Shown one piece after another: positions 8,178 through 17,279 of a stretch of 20,614 bases of DNA. The stretch comes from Stramenopiles sp. TOSAG23-3 (lineage: Eukaryota > Sar). Under the pieces are notes generated by a model, which saw nothing but the letters and a program-made list of their open reading frames with translations, had not been told where the DNA came from and made no database searches. Within the stretch, counting starts at the first letter, position 1; each line of letters begins with the position of its first letter. The DNA lies in NCBI GenBank assembly GCA_900128585.1, contig LT642372.1, forward strand, positions 1 to 20,614. Reading direction: 5' to 3'. The translations under genes were made by a program, and so were the position numbers.

Positions 8178-9446
8178 TCAAGACTCCTGCTGGGAGGCAA
8201 GTTTGCCGTCTGCGTTGGCACTCTCTCCCTTTGCAATCTCTACCTCGTACGAGATTGAATTACTGTACCACCAGGAATGCTCATTGCTCCACCGCAACAG
8301 TAAAAGGCCGCTTTCGCTTCCTTTGTACTCTCCCGATTGAGGCCCTCCTATTTTCTCTACTTTTTGTTCAGCCAGAATCGGTATTGTGACTGTTCCGGAA
8401 CTTTCGCTTTCACCGCTGCGGCTGTTGCGGAAAAATTTGACACTGAACATAATATCTTTGCTATGCACTTCAAACTTCCAGCTCGCCGACGTAGACCCCG
8501 CTTGTGGGTCTATCTCAACAAGGACTTCGCGGTATTTTCCAGCGTTGATGGTCACATTATCGCCCTTCATCTCGTTCCCTCCGCCCGTGTCCTTGGCTTT
8601 TCGGAAGCTTATCAGGGCACTAAGGGTTCGTGTGCTTATTTGATCCATTATATGCTTTCGGTAATCGTGCCCATGGATAAAGATACGGCTCCTTGTACGT
8701 TTCGGTATGGCGTGCTTCGCCATAGCGTACAAAGTACGAACTATCATTGGAGCGTTAATCAAAAAGATCCGTCCCACAAACTCGACGTGAGTGCACGTTA
8801 GCGCTCGGTCGCTAAAATCTTTGTCTACAGCTGACCATTCTTTATTATTCAAATTGGCCATCGATGCACCAGCGCAGTCGACAATGACCACTTGCTTCAT
8901 CAACCGATTGTACTTGCGTGACAGCCTGTCCATCTGAATCTGGCGCAAAATCAAGTCTTCGAGTTTTGTCTCCCATATTTGCTCGACAGTTAGTGCCTCC
9001 ATCAAGTTTTTTGTGTTGTGGTCTCCCTCCGGGAGGTAAATTATGACGTGGCCTGAGGGGTTTTCGCCCGCGCTCAGCTGATTTGGGAAGTGCTCTGCCC
9101 ACGCACTTCCGTGGGTCAAATCCTCTTGGCCGAACAATGGTTTTTCGTCCAAAATTTTTACCATTCTCTGCCTCACCTCGTCCAAGTTAAACTCCGCGCG
9201 CAGGGCTATGTGCTTCTTAAACAGCTTCACGGCCTCTGGTATCTCGCGGTTACACCCACGCAAAAATCGCAATAAATTAAAGTGCCCAACAACTTCAGGG
9301 AACTCGCTGTGCTTTCCCGTGGTCAACAGATCCCCAAGATCTGCCTTTAGCTTTAACAGCAACTCTTCTTCCTCAGGACTCGCCATTTGCGTGTCCCACG
9401 AAGGGTCGTCCACGATAGCAGCAGTATCCGTCGCCAAGCTTGCCAT
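8178..9446 (-). CDS. Sec14-like (CRAL-TRIO) lipid-transfer protein with GOLD domain
   Basis: A complete 422-residue frame beginning MAS. Residues ~53-95 match the CRAL-TRIO N-terminal helices (L-L-R-F-L-R-G at 58-64, A-L-R-A near 81-84). Residues ~105-275 are the Sec14 lipid-binding fold: V-I-V-D-C-A-G at 187-193, the F-L-I-N-A-P motif at 228-233, and a basic I-P-K-R-T-R-S-R-I segment at 247-255. Residues ~295-405 are a GOLD beta-sandwich (W323-K-F at its core, D-I-M-F-S-V at 331-336, L-L-R-W-S-N near 383-388). Sec14-GOLD proteins carry phosphoinositides or other hydrophobic ligands between membranes and regulate lipid signalling or Golgi traffic. There is no signal peptide or membrane helix, so a cytosolic, membrane-associated protein is expected. 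The usual Y-P-E-R element reads H220-V-E-F here, a modest divergence. The next gene upstream on the same strand starts 2.4 kb away; they are separate units. Confidence 0.88.
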   Translation of the reverse strand: MASLATDTAAIVDDPSWDTQMASPEEEELLLKLKADLGDLLTTGKHSEFPEVVGHFNLLRFLRGCNREIPEAVKLFKKHIALRAEFNLDEVRQRMVKILDEKPLFGQEDLTHGSAWAEHFPNQLSAGENPSGHVIIYLPEGDHNTKNLMEALTVEQIWETKLEDLILRQIQMDRLSRKYNRLMKQVVIVDCAGASMANLNNKEWSAVDKDFSDRALTCTHVEFVGRIFLINAPMIVRTLYAMAKHAIPKRTRSRIFIHGHDYRKHIMDQISTRTLSALISFRKAKDTGGGNEMKGDNVTINAGKYREVLVEIDPQAGSTSASWKFEVHSKDIMFSVKFFRNSRSGESESSGTVTIPILAEQKVEKIGGPQSGEYKGSESGLLLLRWSNEHSWWYSNSISYEVEIAKGESANADGKLASQQES

Positions 9447-10196
9447 AATCTTCCGGTCGTCTATTAAGTTTGTTTATCTTATGTATCAATCAACCCCTGT
9501 GCTTTTACGAATGCGTAATTTCTTAGAGTAAATTTTATGCGAAAAAACCTGCACTATTCATTTGAGTTTAGATAATAGAATGCTGCTATTTGGTCGATTG
9601 ACACATGATGATTGTCTGTCCGGAGAAGATGCGCATCAACAAATATATATATTAGACGACTATTATGATTGATAAATCTTTTATTATTCTATTTATTTAT
9701 TTTTATTTTTTTCTTCTTATTACTGTATTATTATTTATTATTATAATTTTTTAGTTCGTAAGCTTATTACCAGTAGTATAATACCTCGTCGTATTTATAC
9801 ATAATAATATAGTTTTTTTTTTTTTTTTGATTGATTTTATTCGAAGTACTATTATTAATACTTGTTGTTAATATTAGACACGTAGTCACTATTTAATAAT
9901 AATTTTATTATCTCATTTTTTCTTTTGTTTTAGTCAAAACCATTAAAATATAATTAATACCATCCAACAAGAAACAGCAACAGAGCAACAGAAGAATGGT
10001 GGACGGAAAAATTAAACACCGTCGTACACCGCCGCGTGACACCTCCGTTTTAACATGAAATTTATGTCTTGGTTTTTCAATAATTTGATGAACAAGTAAT
10101 TATTTTCTGCATATGCTAACTTATAAACCAGAACGAGCCGGTGATTCAGGTATTTTCGTCTGCTCGTGAAGATGTGAACTTCGCCCAAGAATTAAA
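9447..10196. other. AT-rich spacer with small GC island
   Basis: This is 750 bases between two minus-strand genes. Most is AT-rich and includes a run of 16 T (9813-9828). Around 9960-10060 GC rises, and a 20-codon ATG frame on the plus strand (9996-10058, basic, Pro/Arg-containing) is open. It is too short to call, and it lies in what should be the 3' region of the LtrA-like gene. No tRNA was found. Confidence 0.4.
9813..9828 (+). repeat. Homopolymer run of 16 T
   Basis: A pure T run within the AT-rich spacer upstream of the Sec14-GOLD gene. Confidence 0.85.
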
Positions 10197-11834
10197 TCAC
10201 GCAAGGTTTTCACCACTGTTAAAGGCCTGGTAATCAACGTTGCTGCTGCTGTCCAAGCAATTCAAAACCGAGTCGCGCTCTTTTCCAAAATTGACAGGCA
10301 ATTTCAAAACGTATTTTTCAAGCGGGATTCCGATTGAAAATATTGCAAAGAAGACATATGCATCGTGTCTATGCTTCCCATCTAGCAAAAAAACACTGAT
10401 CAGCGCGCTGATACAAATATACGATAGTCTTACGCCGAAGAACTGCAGTAACTTCCTGTCTGTCCACTCCACTCCATAGCCATGAGCTACAGTGTGATTT
10501 AGATGAAGTATAGACACGGAAATTATTATAAGTGTGGTCCCCGAAATCGAAAGGTTCAAGGTTAGCGATGCAAGCGAGTTATTCTCAGCCATTTGGACTG
10601 CTGCAGAATTCAATCCCAAGCCTATAGACAGGATAAATATGCAAATTACAGACACATCGTGACTGAGTTGATACCTTGTCCTCGATCGCTGCATGGCAAT
10701 CAGAGAAGGCCGGTACGTATTGAAGTACAGCATTTTTACCACAATTGCATACAGAATAGCATCTAATTGCGGAGAGATGTTGTCGGCCGTTTTGTGCGCT
10801 TCTGCGAGATGTTCGTGGTAATCAGAAGCGTTTGCAGCGCAGTAATGCATGATACCAAACTCGCCTGATATGTCTGAAATCGCCGATTCTACCATTACAG
10901 CTATGTTTACAATAATAAACAAACCACACCGCTCGTTGAAGTACTCGATGTGCAAGGGTTCGCACTGGTTCCTGATAGAAGTAGCGAAAGGGATCACCAG
11001 GGGCGGCAATACTAATGGGATTATTGACGTGATCAATGAAATATACTCGCTTAACGGCCGGTCGAGAAAAATACTGGCCAAGTAAGGTGAGGCGCACAAA
11101 AGTAATGAAGACCCCTCCAAAATATTTATCGCCCTGTTCATTTCAGAGGCACTGGCGATGCAAAGTGACACGGCACCTAGCAATGACAACGAACAAGCCG
11201 TGCCAATGAAACAAATTCTACAAGGATCCCCCTCGACACTTGTTGCTCCACACGCAGTTTGTTTGACGCACTCTGGTAACCTAGCAATTCCAATCGTCTG
11301 CGCCAAAATTATACATACAATCAAAATCGTGTCATGAAACCTACCCGTGTGATAACGGTTCCGAAAAAAAGTTAAATGCCGCCAAATAACAGACACTGTG
11401 GCAAATCCTGTAAACAAAGACACCAATCCAGCTTCGATCCTTTCGTTTGCGATGGCAACGCTAGAAGCCTCCCAGTATCTCAAAATTTGTCCCACTAGAA
11501 TTAGGTCGAAAAATATGTCGAACCATTTCACTTTTCTGTGGGAATTTTGTCCACTATTTGCATAAGATTTGTCCTTCAACTGTATCCATGTTTGCTGACT
11601 AGCGGGAAAATTAAAAATACTTTTCTTCAGAGTGCGATGGGTGACTCCTGTATGCGCAGACGATACGGTACTGTTGAATGATTCAAACGATGCACCTGCG
11701 GTTCTCGAATAATAAGTCCCAGAACCATTGGAAGACGCCAAATTGACTTTGTCCTCGGGGTTAATAAGCCCTTGGCGCAACCAACTTTGCCGTTCAGCCT
11801 TGCTGGCCGTGGCGGTATCCACACGCAGTTCCAT
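10197..11834 (-). CDS. LtrA-like (low-temperature-requirement A family) multipass membrane protein
   Basis: A complete 545-residue frame. About 100 polar Ser/Thr/Asn-rich residues precede a hydrophobic region running to about residue 515, with roughly 10-12 candidate membrane segments and a short polar tail. Two hallmarks of the bacterial LtrA family are visible. W104-F-D-I-F-F-D-L fits the opening 'W-x-E-L-F-F-D-L', and H295-I-E-Y-F-N-E-R-C-G-L-F-I-I-V (295-309) fits the 'E-R-x-G-L-F-x-I-I' motif. The N-R-Y segment at 159-161 occupies the place of another conserved polar site. LtrA was named from a Listeria mutant needing it for growth in the cold; its transport or signalling activity is unknown. 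Divergent homologues occur in fungi and protists. The long Ser-rich cytosolic-type N-terminus is extra compared with bacterial forms. Function here cannot be stated beyond integral membrane protein. Confidence 0.7.
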   Translation of the reverse strand: MELRVDTATASKAERQSWLRQGLINPEDKVNLASSNGSGTYYSRTAGASFESFNSTVSSAHTGVTHRTLKKSIFNFPASQQTWIQLKDKSYANSGQNSHRKVKWFDIFFDLILVGQILRYWEASSVAIANERIEAGLVSLFTGFATVSVIWRHLTFFRNRYHTGRFHDTILIVCIILAQTIGIARLPECVKQTACGATSVEGDPCRICFIGTACSLSLLGAVSLCIASASEMNRAINILEGSSLLLCASPYLASIFLDRPLSEYISLITSIIPLVLPPLVIPFATSIRNQCEPLHIEYFNERCGLFIIVNIAVMVESAISDISGEFGIMHYCAANASDYHEHLAEAHKTADNISPQLDAILYAIVVKMLYFNTYRPSLIAMQRSRTRYQLSHDVSVICIFILSIGLGLNSAAVQMAENNSLASLTLNLSISGTTLIIISVSILHLNHTVAHGYGVEWTDRKLLQFFGVRLSYICISALISVFLLDGKHRHDAYVFFAIFSIGIPLEKYVLKLPVNFGKERDSVLNCLDSSSNVDYQAFNSGENLA

Positions 11835-12395
11835 TCTGAACTTTCGCAGTTGTCCTCTTTTGTTACTAGAACGCCCTGTTTGCGCGTCCTGTTCTTGTTC
11901 CTGTCACCGTGATCCTTTAGATTCCAAATTGTGGAACAATAAATTACTGGAAACAATAAAACTAATAACCACGCTTGTTTTTTAAGATTGCACCATGTGA
12001 TGTTTGGCCCTCTTGTTTATTCGCTTCATAGAACAAGAACCTTTGTTGTGGCAGCAACGTATTTTATATTGTAGTACAATAATATATTGTTTATTATAAC
12101 TATTATTATTACTTTTTTTTTATTCAACAACAACAACACCACCAATAATAAAAAAATTTCATTGTTTGTTGATACCGTGGTATAATAGTTTGAGATACCG
12201 TACAGGTAAAATATTAATAGCGGTACAGGTACAGTATGGAATTATATCGTAGTGAGTCAGTGTGATTGTATCTTTTCTTCCACGTTGCTCTCTCTTTAAT
12301 TAAAAGTAGAATCAATTATTAGAATGATTGGCAGTGATTTTTTTTAGTGAAATATTCCGAATTATTTCTATTTTTTCTATGCTATGTGATGTATC

Positions 12396-12464
12396 TCTTG
12401 GTGCACCAATTTCGCCAACGGTATACGGGTGTACAAAAAATAGGATTCTTGGTGCAGCAATTTC
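12396..12464 (+). repeat. Imperfect 18-bp direct repeat, 51-bp period
   Basis: The copies at 12396-12413 and 12447-12464 differ at one base. The 51-base offset equals 17 codons, so the repeat is in frame on both strands within a short open stretch. It could be the relic of a coding repeat or of a mobile element; neither is shown. Confidence 0.7.
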
Positions 12465-12539
12465 AGAATTACATATAGACAGTATTGCAAATCCAAATAT
12501 CAACTATGATAGTCTTCTACAAAGCAATTGAAAAAAAAA

Positions 12540-12559
12540 GAAAGAAAGAAAGAAAGAAA
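12540..12559 (+). repeat. GAAA tetranucleotide microsatellite
   Basis: About five GAAA units follow a poly-A run, in the 3' flank of the anoctamin gene. Confidence 0.85.
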
Positions 12560-12710
12560 TTATTTCATATTTTAATAACATTAACACAGCATACTGTTTC
12601 AGAATATTTAACAATACTTATGATCTTCCAGGGGTCAGTGGGGATGATAAGACGACAATAAATTTCACAATTATTTATATAAACACAGTATAGGCAATCT
12701 TCAAAGTTTT

Positions 12711-12716
12711 TTTATT
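12711..12716 (-). promoter_or_regulatory. Possible polyadenylation signal (AATAAA on minus strand)
   Basis: TTTATT on the plus strand, 73 bases past the anoctamin-fusion stop. The distance is plausible, but the motif is frequent in this AT-rich DNA. Confidence 0.25.
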
Positions 12717-12788
12717 TATATATAAAAAAAAAATGTTTTTTCTGAGGTGTAAAATCATAATACAATACAAAAATAAGATGACTTTATG

Positions 12789-15700
12789 TTAAATGATGTC
12801 TTTCCGCTTCTTCTTCTTCTGAAAACCTGAGGAAACCTTTGTACTAAGCTGTGCATAATTCAACGCATCAACGCCATCTTCAGCAAAGTTCGAGCGATCG
12901 GTGATTGTAAGGCTTTCTCGTGCCGACGACTTTTTGGGCGGAGTACATTTTGGCGGCGCTGGTTGTTTGTTGTCACCACGCGGGGAAGGCAGAGAGAGGC
13001 GTCGGTCTTGCTTAATCAAATCTTCATTTTTCTGCTTAAAGTGTGACTTAAACTTTGCTTGCTTCAGTTTTTTCTTTACCCAGGACGGCGTGTCACTGAT
13101 AAAGACTGCCAGGCAAATTTTAATTCCAATCATCGCGTGCTCCAGCAGTACCAGGTTGAATGGGTCGAGGTGTATTGCATTTGGGGAGGTAGACACGGTG
13201 TTTGAATCGCTCAAAGTAAAGTATATGAGCGCAAAATTGCAAACAACGGCAAGGAGAGCCAGAAACTCCAAGACCCTAACCCATGACTTTCCTATACTGT
13301 CCACTACTTTCGGCGTAGGCCTTTCGATGTAATTGAGGTACAGGTTCATTTCCCCGTAGCTTTGGACAATATTAACGATCAAACTTATGACTGGAGCCAG
13401 GGGGAAAGCAGCAGAAAAATTAATCAAGTAGCTAAACTGTTGAATCAATTCAGCATAATCGTCCAAAATCCCGTCGTACCGGCCACGAATGTTATTCTCG
13501 CGCAGGTAGGAAATGTTCCTCTTGTGCTCCTTCTCCTTCGTAGTAGGCAACACGGAATCCTCCACGCGATCCTTACTGCTGCCGCACCAGTCCTTCGACT
13601 TGTACTTCATCGCTGGGAGGACAATTTGCTTGACAGTATTGACCACTTGTTTCGAAACCATAATCGTGAACAAAAGCGTGTACAGCTTTATTCTGTTGCG
13701 TTGCACGAACGCGGTGTGAAACAAAGCAACGTTCCCGTTGATCAATTGGAACAGGAAAACTTTTACGGTGAGGGACTGCTGGAACGATGCGTCCGTTCGG
13801 TGGTTCTCAAAATCACAAACCTGTCGCGCCAAAATAGAATACGCCCTGTTCAATATAATAATAGAAAGACCGTTCAGTATGCCCCCAATCATGCTTATGT
13901 ACACCGGCATACCTTTGGACATTTCGTTCCAGCTTTGCAGCACAAGAAAGCCGGCTATGATGCCAGCTCCCAAGACCAACAAAATAGGGATTTGGAGGGA
14001 TGTTCTCATCCAACGCTTGGACGATGGAAAATATTTTACTGTATCGCCACTTATGGGATCTACCCTTTCGTTCCCAAAAAAACCTTTTCGTACGCGGTTC
14101 CCTTCAAGATCTGCTCCTGGCGAAACAATTCCATCATTCAGCCCCCACACGGTCTTTATTTCGCTAGATTTCCTTTTCCAATATTCGACGAAAAGTGTGG
14201 CCCAAATACTCAAGTACACGGAAAAGTAAATAGCATTCGTAGCGTCAAAAATACCAGCGTTCAAATCTCCTGCATCCACAATTGAATACAACTGTATGGC
14301 CCCGACAACCATCCCGGGCAACGCGATGAAAATCAAGAAGAGATTGTAGCAGTACAAGAAGGAGAAGTAGAACCCCAACTCTTCCCCAAAGTAGTACGTG
14401 ATTGTAGTGAACAGAGAGAACTGATTGTGCTGATTTTCGAAGAAGCATTCGTGGAGGGTGGCCCACTTCGGCGTCCATTTGAACCACATTTTCTTGAGAG
14501 TTTTAATCTCTTTGCTGTTGTGCAGCACTGTGACGCGAGTGAGGATGGTAAAATAGGACTCAATGTTTACGCCTTTGTCGCAAATATGGTTCAACAAAAT
14601 CTTTATTTTGTCCCGCGAATTCCACGGCTGGAACATTCTGAGAAGATCCTTGCGAAACGGGACACGGTCGTCCGAAAATATATACTCACAGTGGTACTCC
14701 ATCTTTTCTGCCCATTCGTCAAACTTTTCTGATCCACGCAGGACGCCAACTTTCATGATAACCTTTGTTCCATCATCATTTGCATATATCTGCCTGCACG
14801 ATATGCCATGCGCCAGCAAAATGTTTTCTAACTTTACCTTTGTGTTTTCTTTCCAGACGCTCTTAACAGCGCTCTTTTTACTGCTGCAGCAGCTGAAGAA
14901 CGGTTTGTCCTCCGCACTCAGATCGTACTCAAACGTCAAAAAATTATCATAATTGCCTTTCTTAATACTGCCTCGATTCTGATAATCTTGAATAGTAACA
15001 CCGTACTTGTTGGCGCGGATAGACTTTTCGTATTCCATCTTTGCGAGTCCTATCGACTCTAAGCATTTTTCTATTGCTTTTATTGTTTTCTTCGTACCTC
15101 CAAATCTTTCGTCGAAGTTCTCCATCACATAAGCAATATGAAGCGGCGTGTTGCCCTCAAAGTCTCGCTTCATCATGTTACTCCAAATTTTCTTCTTACT
15201 TTTATCGTCGTCTTTTTTGAAAAACTCGTCAAAAAACTCTTCTTTGAACGCCTCGTTTCTTCCCATCGTTGCTGCGGCATGAAACGCATTCTGCTGTCGC
15301 ATTACCGCATGCTTCCACTTGTACAGGGAAGAAATATCAATTTTCCTCGACTGGGCATACGTCAGCGCCAGCTGCACCACGTCAAACTTACCAAAGAATG
15401 TTGCCCAGAACACCAACTTTTTCAAATGTTCTAATTTGAAGATCTTGCCTGCTTTCTTGCCTGAACTTTCGTGGCTTTCCATCAGGGATTTAGTGCATTC
15501 AAGGGTCTGAATAGCAATATTCTCGTAGTCCTCGACGGAGGCGAAGTAGTACGACTTGGGCAGCACCTCCCGGGAGTACAGCAAGGTGTCTGCGTCGATG
15601 AACTTATCAGTTGTATTTTTGCGAAATTCTAGTTCCAGCATCTTTCGAAAGTACAGCGAACCGACGACATCAAGAACTACGTGTCCCAGAGAGTTATCTT

Positions 15701-16277
15701 TCCATAATAATCGCGCAAATCCGTCACTATATTTTTCTTTTCTTATTCTATCCAAAGCGGTATCTTTGTTTTTATCTTCCCGCCCCACTTTAACCATCTG
15801 CTCAAACGCCGTCCAAGTGCCGTGCGTCGCAAGCCAGTGAAGGCACGACGTTTTGGAGCTCTTGTTATAACCAAACTGGTCTATCGAGCCCCTGCAGTCC
15901 TTCAGTAGCTTTTCAATGCACTTTTTCTGGTTCTCTTCTCCTGATTTGTTTTTTGCCCGGTCTATGCAAGCTAGAATAATTGGTGTGTTGCCGTAGTAGT
16001 CACGCCCACGGGCCAGTTTCTTGCGCCCATCCTCGGAATGTTTTTGGGCTATTTTGTCCAATAGGACAGTATTGAATTGCCTGGCCGCTACGTGATACAA
16101 GTTTCGCTGTTCATTTGTGTGAAACGAACTCAGTAACTCCGATGCGTTGACATTGTCGACAAAAGAAGTCATCTGCGTTGGAGTGAAACTGGATGAAAAC
16201 ATTTTCGCGCTTGTCCTTTTTCGTTTGGGGAGATCGCTTTGCTCATCCTTCTTAGGAGCTACTTTTCCACCACCCAT
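12789..16277 (-). CDS. Ankyrin-repeat anoctamin (TMEM16-family channel/scramblase)
   Basis: A complete 1162-residue frame. Ankyrin-like repeats occur at about residues 59-162 (G-N-T-P-I at 96-100; C-L-H-W-L-A at 145-150) and 321-389 (G-N-T-P-L-H-I-A at 375-382). The anoctamin part starts near 505. Helices are seen at about 637-664, 683-700, 761-780, 793-817, 835-858, 865-888, 947-974, 1002-1022 and 1042-1064. Family marks include Y-F-G-E-E-L-G (629-635), W699-x-R-K before TM3, V-D-P-I-S-G (739-744), F-E-N-H-R-T (823-828), F-P-L-A-P (958-962), E-R-P (985-987) and a late E1046-H. Anoctamins are dimeric calcium-activated anion channels or lipid scramblases of plasma or internal membranes. Against mouse TMEM16A the six calcium ligands align with N880, Q884, D940, E943, Q972 and E976, so two Glu are Gln here. 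A basic, Pro/Ser-rich tail (~1085-1162) follows. An alternative start at Met26 exists. Confidence 0.88.
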   Translation of the reverse strand: MGGGKVAPKKDEQSDLPKRKRTSAKMFSSSFTPTQMTSFVDNVNASELLSSFHTNEQRNLYHVAARQFNTVLLDKIAQKHSEDGRKKLARGRDYYGNTPIILACIDRAKNKSGEENQKKCIEKLLKDCRGSIDQFGYNKSSKTSCLHWLATHGTWTAFEQMVKVGREDKNKDTALDRIRKEKYSDGFARLLWKDNSLGHVVLDVVGSLYFRKMLELEFRKNTTDKFIDADTLLYSREVLPKSYYFASVEDYENIAIQTLECTKSLMESHESSGKKAGKIFKLEHLKKLVFWATFFGKFDVVQLALTYAQSRKIDISSLYKWKHAVMRQQNAFHAAATMGRNEAFKEEFFDEFFKKDDDKSKKKIWSNMMKRDFEGNTPLHIAYVMENFDERFGGTKKTIKAIEKCLESIGLAKMEYEKSIRANKYGVTIQDYQNRGSIKKGNYDNFLTFEYDLSAEDKPFFSCCSSKKSAVKSVWKENTKVKLENILLAHGISCRQIYANDDGTKVIMKVGVLRGSEKFDEWAEKMEYHCEYIFSDDRVPFRKDLLRMFQPWNSRDKIKILLNHICDKGVNIESYFTILTRVTVLHNSKEIKTLKKMWFKWTPKWATLHECFFENQHNQFSLFTTITYYFGEELGFYFSFLYCYNLFLIFIALPGMVVGAIQLYSIVDAGDLNAGIFDATNAIYFSVYLSIWATLFVEYWKRKSSEIKTVWGLNDGIVSPGADLEGNRVRKGFFGNERVDPISGDTVKYFPSSKRWMRTSLQIPILLVLGAGIIAGFLVLQSWNEMSKGMPVYISMIGGILNGLSIIILNRAYSILARQVCDFENHRTDASFQQSLTVKVFLFQLINGNVALFHTAFVQRNRIKLYTLLFTIMVSKQVVNTVKQIVLPAMKYKSKDWCGSSKDRVEDSVLPTTKEKEHKRNISYLRENNIRGRYDGILDDYAELIQQFSYLINFSAAFPLAPVISLIVNIVQSYGEMNLYLNYIERPTPKVVDSIGKSWVRVLEFLALLAVVCNFALIYFTLSDSNTVSTSPNAIHLDPFNLVLLEHAMIGIKICLAVFISDTPSWVKKKLKQAKFKSHFKQKNEDLIKQDRRLSLPSPRGDNKQPAPPKCTPPKKSSARESLTITDRSNFAEDGVDALNYAQLSTKVSSGFQKKKKRKDII

Positions 16278-16795
16278 ACTGACGGACGGGGTGAGGCCGG
16301 TTTGTTGTTCACCAAGCAGAGAGAAAGGGGCTGAGATGCTTGCCTCCGGGGAAACTGGAGTGTACGTGTTTATTTTACCTTGGCCACCTCTGGTTTTCTT
16401 GTCACGTCAATCTGCATCTGTTCTTTGCGTCGATCGTCGATTGAAATTTTACTTTAACACATAAGAGTTGTACTTCAACCCTAGCAACGCGCACGTTTCC
16501 TTCGTCACTTGCAATAATAAATAGTAAATAATTATTATATTATATTTATTAAAACAATTTTTTTCATCCCCACTCTACTGGGACTCGTACGGTGGTGGGA
16601 CTAGCTACGGTATTAATATTATATTGTACGAAGTACTACCGAACTAGATAGAAATACACTGTCAACTAATTTCGACCGTTATACTTTAGTACTTAAATAT
16701 ACTTTAATCATATACTAATAATACAAATACCTATTAAACCATTTCCCAACATTCCTCGTAATAATATAGACTAGTTATTATATTGAACCAGAGTG

Positions 16796-16851
16796 AGCGC
16801 TACGCGCTACGTCTTACTCTCTCAATTCAACTTTTATATTATAGCGCTATA
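16796..16851. repeat. Pair of GCGC-centred palindromes
   Basis: AGCGC-TAC-GCGCT at 16796-16808 and TATAGCGCTATA at 16840-16851 stand out from AT-rich surroundings. They could be protein-binding sites for the divergent promoters, or small cruciforms. No known factor is assigned. Confidence 0.5.
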
Positions 16852-17158
16852 TGAGGAGACTTGACCTTTTCTAAAATTATAAATAAATATTAATTCCACC
16901 ACACCACGCATCCAGTCGGTACGTTCTTCGTATAATAAATAGGAAGAAGAATATTACACTGTAAAAAATATGAAGGAGGAGGAGTGTAAGTTTATTAAAC
17001 GAATTGCTCATCATCTTTTTTATTTATTTTTATTGAGACATCACATGTACCTTCTCGTAATATATATAAAATGTTGTTGACTCTTTATATTATTTACACA
17101 ATATATCGAAAGAAAAGAGAGAACTTTTTTCAATTTTATATGAATGAAAATTATTTAT

Positions 17159-17174
17159 GGCGTATTTTTACGCC
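17159..17174. repeat. Perfect 6-bp stem, T4-loop inverted repeat
   Basis: GGCGTA, TTTT, TACGCC form a perfect hairpin 105 bases before the small ankyrin start. It could sit in the 5' untranslated region or promoter. It is not followed by a U tract of the bacterial terminator type. Confidence 0.55.
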
Positions 17175-17279
17175 GTGGGTCTTCGTTTTTTATCAATGCT
17201 CGTACGCGTGTTCTTTTTTCGGTTTTGGTTCTGTATAGCTAGGTAATAAAGTTATTACATTATTGCGACTTTGTAGGGT

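Larger units (their letters stand above)
11835..12788. other. AT-rich spacer with short anomalous open segment
   Basis: This is 954 bases between two minus-strand genes. It contains TTA triplets (about 12060-12115), a CT run (12288-12295), a GAAA microsatellite (12540-12559) and a more complex segment at about 12330-12530 that is open on both strands and carries an 18-base imperfect direct repeat. No confident gene. Confidence 0.45.
16278..17279. other. Divergent intergenic region with short palindromes
   Basis: This is 1002 bases between the divergent anoctamin and small ankyrin genes, so both promoters should lie here. It is AT-rich except near the anoctamin start. It contains an inverted repeat AGCGC-TAC-GCGCT (16796-16808), a perfect 12-base palindrome TATAGCGCTATA (16840-16851) and a hairpin GGCGTA-TTTT-TACGCC (17159-17174). 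No RNA gene is recognised. Confidence 0.5.

Noticed and set aside
12312-12531. Short frames on both strands as real small genes
   Set aside because: The plus frame begins with TTG and has no ATG. Neither product matches a family I know, so it is kept only as an observation.
13362-14285. Plus-strand 307-codon frame inside the anoctamin gene
   Set aside because: It lies opposite conserved anoctamin helices and has no domain of its own. It is an antisense shadow.
17159-17174. Hairpin read as a rho-independent terminator
   Set aside because: No U tract follows, and all surrounding genes are eukaryotic in character.
17157-17279. Possible upstream exon and 34-base intron (GTAATA...TTGTAG) before the small ankyrin gene
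   Set aside because: Joining at AG|GTAATA to TAG|GGTATG produces an immediate stop, and the upstream frame is a short hydrophobic peptide without ankyrin features.
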